Source: Neckera pumila (Eukaryota > Streptophyta > Bryopsida > Hypnales > Neckeraceae). From it: a stretch of 64,000 bases of DNA. This document shows positions 58,873 to 64,000 of the stretch, in pieces. The DNA lies in assembly GCA_963969595.1 (NCBI GenBank), contig OZ018408.1:2790001-2854000 (forward strand), written 5' to 3'. Under the pieces are notes generated by a model. The model saw only the letters and a list, made by a program, of their open reading frames with translations, ran no database searches and had not been told where the DNA came from. A program made the translations under genes and the position numbers. Within the stretch, counting starts at the first letter, position 1; each line of letters opens with the position of its first letter.

Positions 58873-59149
58873 AGGACTTGCAACGTCAAAAGAGCAGGGT
58901 ACAGTTCCCAGACCACCGGTGGAGGTAGAAGGGAAGAATTTTGCCACCAAAACCTCGACACCCTCGACATCAATAGACAAACCTCCCTTGGCAAAGGCTG
59001 CACGAGCAGGGGCGACGCCTGCCCGGACTAGGTGCATTTTTCAAGGGGAAGGGAATCGGGCATTGCCATTTGAATGATTTGAATATCTTACAGTACTTGC
59101 CAAACTTCCCGCCTTTGTGATAGACATCTAGTCAAGGTACATAGATATT
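58873..59149 (+). repeat. 277-bp repeat, CpG-depleted copy
   Basis: Second copy of the 55,601 repeat. Where that copy has CG this one usually has CA or TG, for example ACGTCGAAGGAGCGGG against ACGTCAAAAGAGCAGG. Confidence 0.7.
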
Positions 59150-60349
59150 GATTGCACGGGAACTAGGTGTGAGGGAATTGAGCGGATGCAATTTTAAAGA
59201 TAGGCAATATCGGTTTTGGACAAGCAGACTTCAAAATTGCGAGTCACCAATTTTTTGGGCCGGAGTCCATGTGGTATTGCACAAATATTATAGACAACAA
59301 TTCTAAAGGTTGGGCAACTTAGCCTGCGATTCTAGGTCCAAGGTCCATGATTTCAATGCCTGCAATTTGCAAATTCCACATTTGACTAGGGACCAAAATA
59401 TAGATGATAGAACCGGTCCTAGGTATTGGCCCACTTAAGAGCACGGTTACCTTCAACAAGGTGGACATTGCCAATGTCAATGAGATTGTCAAGACTGACA
59501 GTCTAACACCAATATCGACGTGGAACGGAGATGTTGACAAGGTTGCTAAGACTGATCACAACATCAAGTGAGTCAACTAAGTTTGAATTGGGAACATTTA
59601 TTGTGGAATATTCATTTATATTATTTATTTTATTTTAAAATTATTAAAAATAGTCTTGAAAAACAGTTTTAACATTCTCAATGCTTTGTCATTGTGAATC
59701 CAATAGTCCATGAAAACATTATTGACTTAAAACCATGGCAAATAATGCATTGCATTTTCAAATAATATAGAATCAGTTATACTCATTTAACCCCTAAAAA
59801 GATAAGGGAGATGTTAGATTTTCAAACTTTTAAAGATTTGAATTTGAGTACAACTTAGAATTATATTTTTATGATGACTTCCAAGCAATAGTTGTAAAAT
59901 ATGCTTTATAGATCACATCCATATAAATAGATCATTCAATTTGCAAACCAATATTTTCCTATAGAAGGTCAAAAATAAAAAATTCCTTATAATATTGATT
60001 TTAGATTGAATATGTGTGATTTTTACAAATACCTTTATTCTAAAATTTCAAATATTAATTTCTAATCATAGTGATTTCTAAAGATTTTATTTTTATTTTT
60101 ATTGAAGTTGTTTTTGAAGGGGTCTTTTTTAATTGCAAAATTTTTTTTTTAAGGCCAAAACTGTTAATATCTATTGAATAATAGAATATTTGCAAAACCA
60201 AGTCTTTACAATCTAGACTGTACAAATGCTAATGAACTAACACATGATTATTCCAAAAAAATGAGGGATGAAAAAACACATTTTTGTATGTTCAGGATGT
60301 ATTTATATTCAAACGCTATTCAAAATTTGCTCTTGTAGTATTTTTGGGA
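59150..60349. other. AT-rich intergenic, no gene seen
   Basis: A lone TTAACCCCTAAAAAG at about 59,788 looks like a TTAA-element left end without a partner. Otherwise nothing is supported. Confidence 0.5.
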
Positions 60350-61514
60350 TTAACCCCTAAAGGACCACAAGTCCCTTTAGGGGACTTTGGGAAGTTTGGG
60401 TAGGTACCTATGGTCTCAATTTTCATTGGAATTTTTTGAAACTTTCTTAGAAGATTTGAAAATATTTAAGCTTTACCGGAATATAATTTTTCTTACAATC
60501 AGTGCCCAGTAGCAAAAATAATGCCATCTTAAATACAAGTTTCAAGTTGCCAAGGAGAAAAAAGAAACCCAAAAAACTTGAAGAAAAAAGTTTTTATAGA
60601 TCATATTTTTCTCTACATGTAAACCTTTGATTAATTCCATTTGAATTAGTGATGTGCATGTTATAACCAATCTTGTTATTTGGGCAATCTAAACTTCTTT
60701 TTAAAAAAATAACTTATAGGAATAATTTTTGAATGCAATTTTCACAATTTTTCAAAAAAAATTGCTTAACAAGGTTAAGTATTCTTGCTAGAATATTCTC
60801 ACCATTGCAATTAATGTATTTCAATCCCATCTTAGAGCTATTAAAGATATATATTTTTTTTAATCTTGGACTTCTTGCTATTTAACTATTTTTTAAAGAA
60901 CAAACATGAAAATGTTGTTTTTGAATTCCTAGACTTTCAATTGAAGTTTTCAATGTAGTTTTTTTTCTTAATTCAGCATGTGTAGCACAAAAAGTTTCCA
61001 CAAATGGCAGTCAGCGATAACCAGCTATCAAGCTTTAGACACGATGTTAGTGGAGGTATTAGCAACTTCGCGAAGATATGCTGCGAGGACAAAAAAGACC
61101 TCATAAGCATTGTGTCATCTATGACAATGTCGCAAAAAGTCTATCTGCTCGAGTCGGCAATATTAGGGGGTAACGAGGTCATTAAACTATTCTTTGAGAA
61201 CTCCTTTTATCATGTGGACAATAGGTATTATCACATATTGTGCTACAGAACATCAAAAGACAACCAAACTTAGCTGAAATTATAAAAGCAAAGTTCAAAA
61301 AAAAAACTTTTCCAACTTTGAATTCTAATATCGTGTATTCCGTATGGTCAAATTTGATGAATTTTCTACCACATGATTAGAAACTAGTAAAGTACAAGAT
61401 CCCGTGCTTGGATTTAAAAAATATATGTTTTTGGTATTTTAATGGATGAAAGCAACAAAAATGGCAGGTTGACTATTTTTTGACAAATTATTGCCTTGGT
61501 CTTTTAGGGTTTAA
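60350..61514 (-). mobile_element. TTAA-flanked TIR element 7 with an inserted ORF
   Basis: TTAACCCCTAAAGGACCAC ... GGTCTTTTAGGGTTTAA. Related to element 3 in the same orientation: shared AATCCCATCTTAGAGCTATT and CCAACTTT(G/A)AA blocks. It is longer because about 257 bp at 61,014-61,270 have no counterpart in element 3. Confidence 0.8.
61004..61273 (+). CDS. Unrecognised 89-codon ORF in a foreign insert inside TTAA element 7
   Basis: ATG at 61,004 to TAG at 61,271-61,273. The first three or four codons and the stop come from the transposon; the rest lies in the ~257-bp insert. The insert has about eight CpG in a CpG-poor neighbourhood and is open throughout. Residues about 47-63 read YLLESAILGGNEVIKLF, loosely like the helix pair of an ankyrin repeat, and the C-terminal third is Tyr/His-rich. 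The most economical reading is a captured exon fragment from a host or foreign gene. I do not recognise the source, and there is no evidence that it is expressed. Confidence 0.35.
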   Translation: MAVSDNQLSSFRHDVSGGISNFAKICCEDKKDLISIVSSMTMSQKVYLLESAILGGNEVIKLFFENSFYHVDNRYYHILCYRTSKDNQT

Positions 61515-62663
61515 AAGAGATACAAAAATTACTAGTTCATCTATTGTCTTCCAACTAATAGATTGAAAATTAAAAATTTATGAAGGTGGATATCTTAAGC
61601 CAAAATTATGTACGCTTTGATAAAAAGGATTATATATTGTAGTTGAGATTGGCTTTCCTTTTAGCTCTCTTTTCGGCATTCTTTTGACTTGCACTTAAAT
61701 AGTACCATCATGGAAGTCCTCGCAAATTATCTATAGTGTAGCAACAAAAAAGTCAAAAGTTAAAAATATTAAAATTTATAAATATACAGAATCAGCAGTG
61801 AATCATTTGCAATGGACTATCGAGATGGTCAATATAAAATTCTACTAGTAAGGAATGGATACACAGATAGATTTGGGTAATTTCACTTTAAAGGCTTACA
61901 TATTATATCATCTTATAGAATTTGATGTATATACATTAGCATCTTATAAGATAGAAATCCTGAATGGTGACATGTATACATTTAGAAAGATATAGAGTTC
62001 AAAATTGAAACATATACCAAGAAGGCATTTTTTTCTTCAAAAGTACCTACAAATAAAAATGCTAAAAAAACAAGTACAACAATCATACACCAAGCTAAAG
62101 CTGCTGAAATGCTGGTTTCCACGTTTGTTTCTATATTTCTTTCTACAATTGCAATCTAGGCCTGACATTGCTTAATAGCCATTTCTACCAATTTGGCACA
62201 ACTCGAGGCTTCTTTTTTGAGTTTGCCTCTTCTAAAAAAAACAAGTTAATTACCAATGATTTATCTCCCAATAGACCCAATAGAAATGTCACTCTCCTAG
62301 TGATCTCAGTACAATTCCCTTTGTAATCCTCACGAATTGAAGAGTAAAAAACCACCTTCTTCATGTTCCAAGAATGTAATTATTCCCATAACCACATAAA
62401 ATCCCTAATTTGGAATGATGGACCAACAACTATTCTTGCTTTGAACACACATCTTAATTCCTAAGAGAACCAAAACTTTCTATACAAGAAAATTCCAACC
62501 ATTTCCTAGACTCTCCCTTTTCGAGTTGCAAACGATCATATTCAAAATAAATAGACTTGAACATTGTCAAGGAACACCACATTGCACAAAACATGACTAA
62601 CTACAGTGAATAAGCCTTACGGACAGTGGAGAGTATCCACAAAAGCAAAAATGAAATACCCAC
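61515..62663. other. AT-rich intergenic, no gene seen
   Basis: No motif or repeat border recognised. The lower part may be 3' sequence of the eIF3a-like copy that follows. Confidence 0.5.
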
Positions 62664-64000
62664 CTTCCCGCTTTCCAATCTCCTCTTTTTCCTGAATCTT
62701 CAGAAGATGCTGCTTCTTGAGTCTTCTGAAGACAATATTCTTCTTGCACTGGATTTTATGTTCCTGAAATCTCAAAGCCCACTCCTCAGCAAGCCTTTCC
62801 TCCCGCAAATGCTTCAACCTCTCAAACTCCCGTTTTTGGTGGCTCACAACTTGAACTTCAAAAACATCCTGCATTTCCAAGAAAATGGACTGACATCAAA
62901 GTAGATTCAACAAAAAGATAATCACAAAGAATTGCACATGCAAAGCATGACCACCCAAGCATACCTTGTTTGCCACCATTTGAGTAATCCAATTCTTTTC
63001 AACTATTTTGGTTTCATGATGCTTCTTGCTTTGCTCAATGGCTTGCTGCAAGACTCAAAGAAAATATCAAGAAAAACAAAAAATAAGCAGAATTGTTTAT
63101 TTGACAAAGCGCCTAAGGTCACTTCCAACAAATTCACCTCCTATTGCTGTTGATAAAAGCTCTTGTCATCCAAGAGACGGTTGTGATAAGCCTCTTCAAT
63201 CAAGGGTCTCTCCTCCTCATGTTTGGCACGTTCCAAATGGTCCATAGTCTTTGAGAGCTTCAAAAGCATGTGCTCCATCTCTTGTTGCTCTTTCATTTGC
63301 TCACTCAAAGCCTCTTTCATATGCAACTACTTGGTCCATTTTATAAGGTCCTGCAATTTCATCCATCAAATTATTTGGTTGACCCATTTCACATCAAACC
63401 CTCCAAGATTCCATGAAATTTGACTATAATCATTGAAAAAGAACGAGAATAAAACCAATGCAAATGACGGTGGCACAACAATAACAAGCATAAAACAAAA
63501 GAATCCATTGTTTACTCCATTCACAACAATTCCTTTCTTGTCCTTCTTGCCTTTCCATTTCTCAGCGTCAACAACCAACGCTCAGGCTTCTTCTAGCTCC
63601 TTTTCTTCAATCTTTTTGGAAATCCTTGCTTCCTCTCGCCTAATGGATTCATTCTAAGCCTCAAATTTTTTGGTCAGACATTGTTGCTTCAACTTCTTTG
63701 ACGTCTATTCCTCACTCTCCTATTCGTAGCGAAAAAAAATTGCAGGAAGAAAATTTTCTTCTACATTGCAGTCCCTAAGAATTGAAGGATGAAACATTCA
63801 CTTGAATCAAATTCCAAATTGTCATGATCACATAGAAATTGTTAAATAGACCAAATTTGAAAAAACAATAAACTTTGTTAAGTCTTGCTAACTACAACTT
63901 AACAAATTCAGCAAACAAAACCATGTTTACAAAAAGCTTCTTATGTTCCTTCTTGATCACTGCTTGAAGCTCATTGGCAGGTGAATTTTCTTCGATGGCC
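62664..64000 (-). pseudogene. eIF3a (translation initiation factor 3 subunit A) pseudogene, partial
   Basis: The minus strand carries consecutive pieces of the eIF3a spectrin-like/charged region. They are NELQAVIKKEHKKLF (about 63,930-64,000), ARISKKIEEKELEEA*AL and KGKKDKKGIV (about 63,530-63,650), KEALSEQMKEQQEMEHMLLK and LERAKHEEERPLIEEAY (63,138-63,350), QAIEQSKKHHETKIVEKN (62,965-63,045) and DVFEVQVVSHQKREFERLK (62,664-62,868). GT-AG sites flank the last three, so it is a duplicated, not a processed, copy. In-frame stops (TGA in ELEEA*A, TAG before LHMKEAL, TAG in QQQ*E, more upstream) kill it; CAG-to-TAG changes fit cytosine deamination. The functional protein is the large scaffold of eIF3 on the 40S subunit. 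The N-terminal PCI part would lie beyond the right edge. Confidence 0.8.

Overview
This is a nuclear window from a streptophyte plant, either a land plant or a close charophyte alga; I cannot narrow it further. The evidence is one complete, intron-rich nuclear gene whose product follows plant NUP155 closely, decayed pieces of other plant nuclear genes (VMS1/ANKZF1-like, PHD-finger, eIF3a), and a dense crowd of nested transposable elements. No prokaryotic operon, CRISPR array or rRNA is visible. Most of the window is AT-rich and CpG-poor; about 46.3-56.0 kb is a GC-rich island holding the NUP155 gene.

Layout. 0-13.7 kb: AT-rich repeats, including a ~923-bp TTAA-flanked element split by a 2.0-kb element with an 8-bp target duplication (2,558-4,565), a 291-bp foldback (7,401-7,691) and a G-poor, A/C-rich stretch (8.5-10.1 kb). 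13.7-22.7 kb: a Ty3/gypsy-type LTR retrotransposon remnant with about 0.41-0.43 kb LTRs, into which three other elements have inserted: a 3.9-kb element carrying a degraded Gag-like ORF (left LTR), a ~280-bp MITE (interior) and a TTAA element (right LTR). 23.4-28.2 kb: more TTAA elements, MITEs and a minisatellite. 28.3-32.3 kb: an island of decayed gene fragments, all on the + strand. 32.5-44.0 kb: repeats, a second copy of the 3.9-kb element split by 2.1 kb, and two further TTAA elements. 46.67-55.18 kb: NUP155, minus strand, 15 coding exons, open across all junctions (1,555 codons plus stop by hand splicing). 56-62.6 kb: repeats and a TTAA element that carries an odd CpG-rich ORF. 62.66-64 kb: an eIF3a pseudogene running off the right edge.

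The strongest signal beyond the host gene is a set of terminal-inverted-repeat elements whose ends read TTAA-CCCCTAAAG. At least seven copies lie in 64 kb. Every one is flanked by TTAA, and an LTR that lacks the insertion gives a matching empty site. This points to TTAA-targeting DNA transposons (piggyBac, Kolobok or Sola3 type) without a visible transposase. Splice sites, frames and element borders were read by eye; no alignment or search was run.
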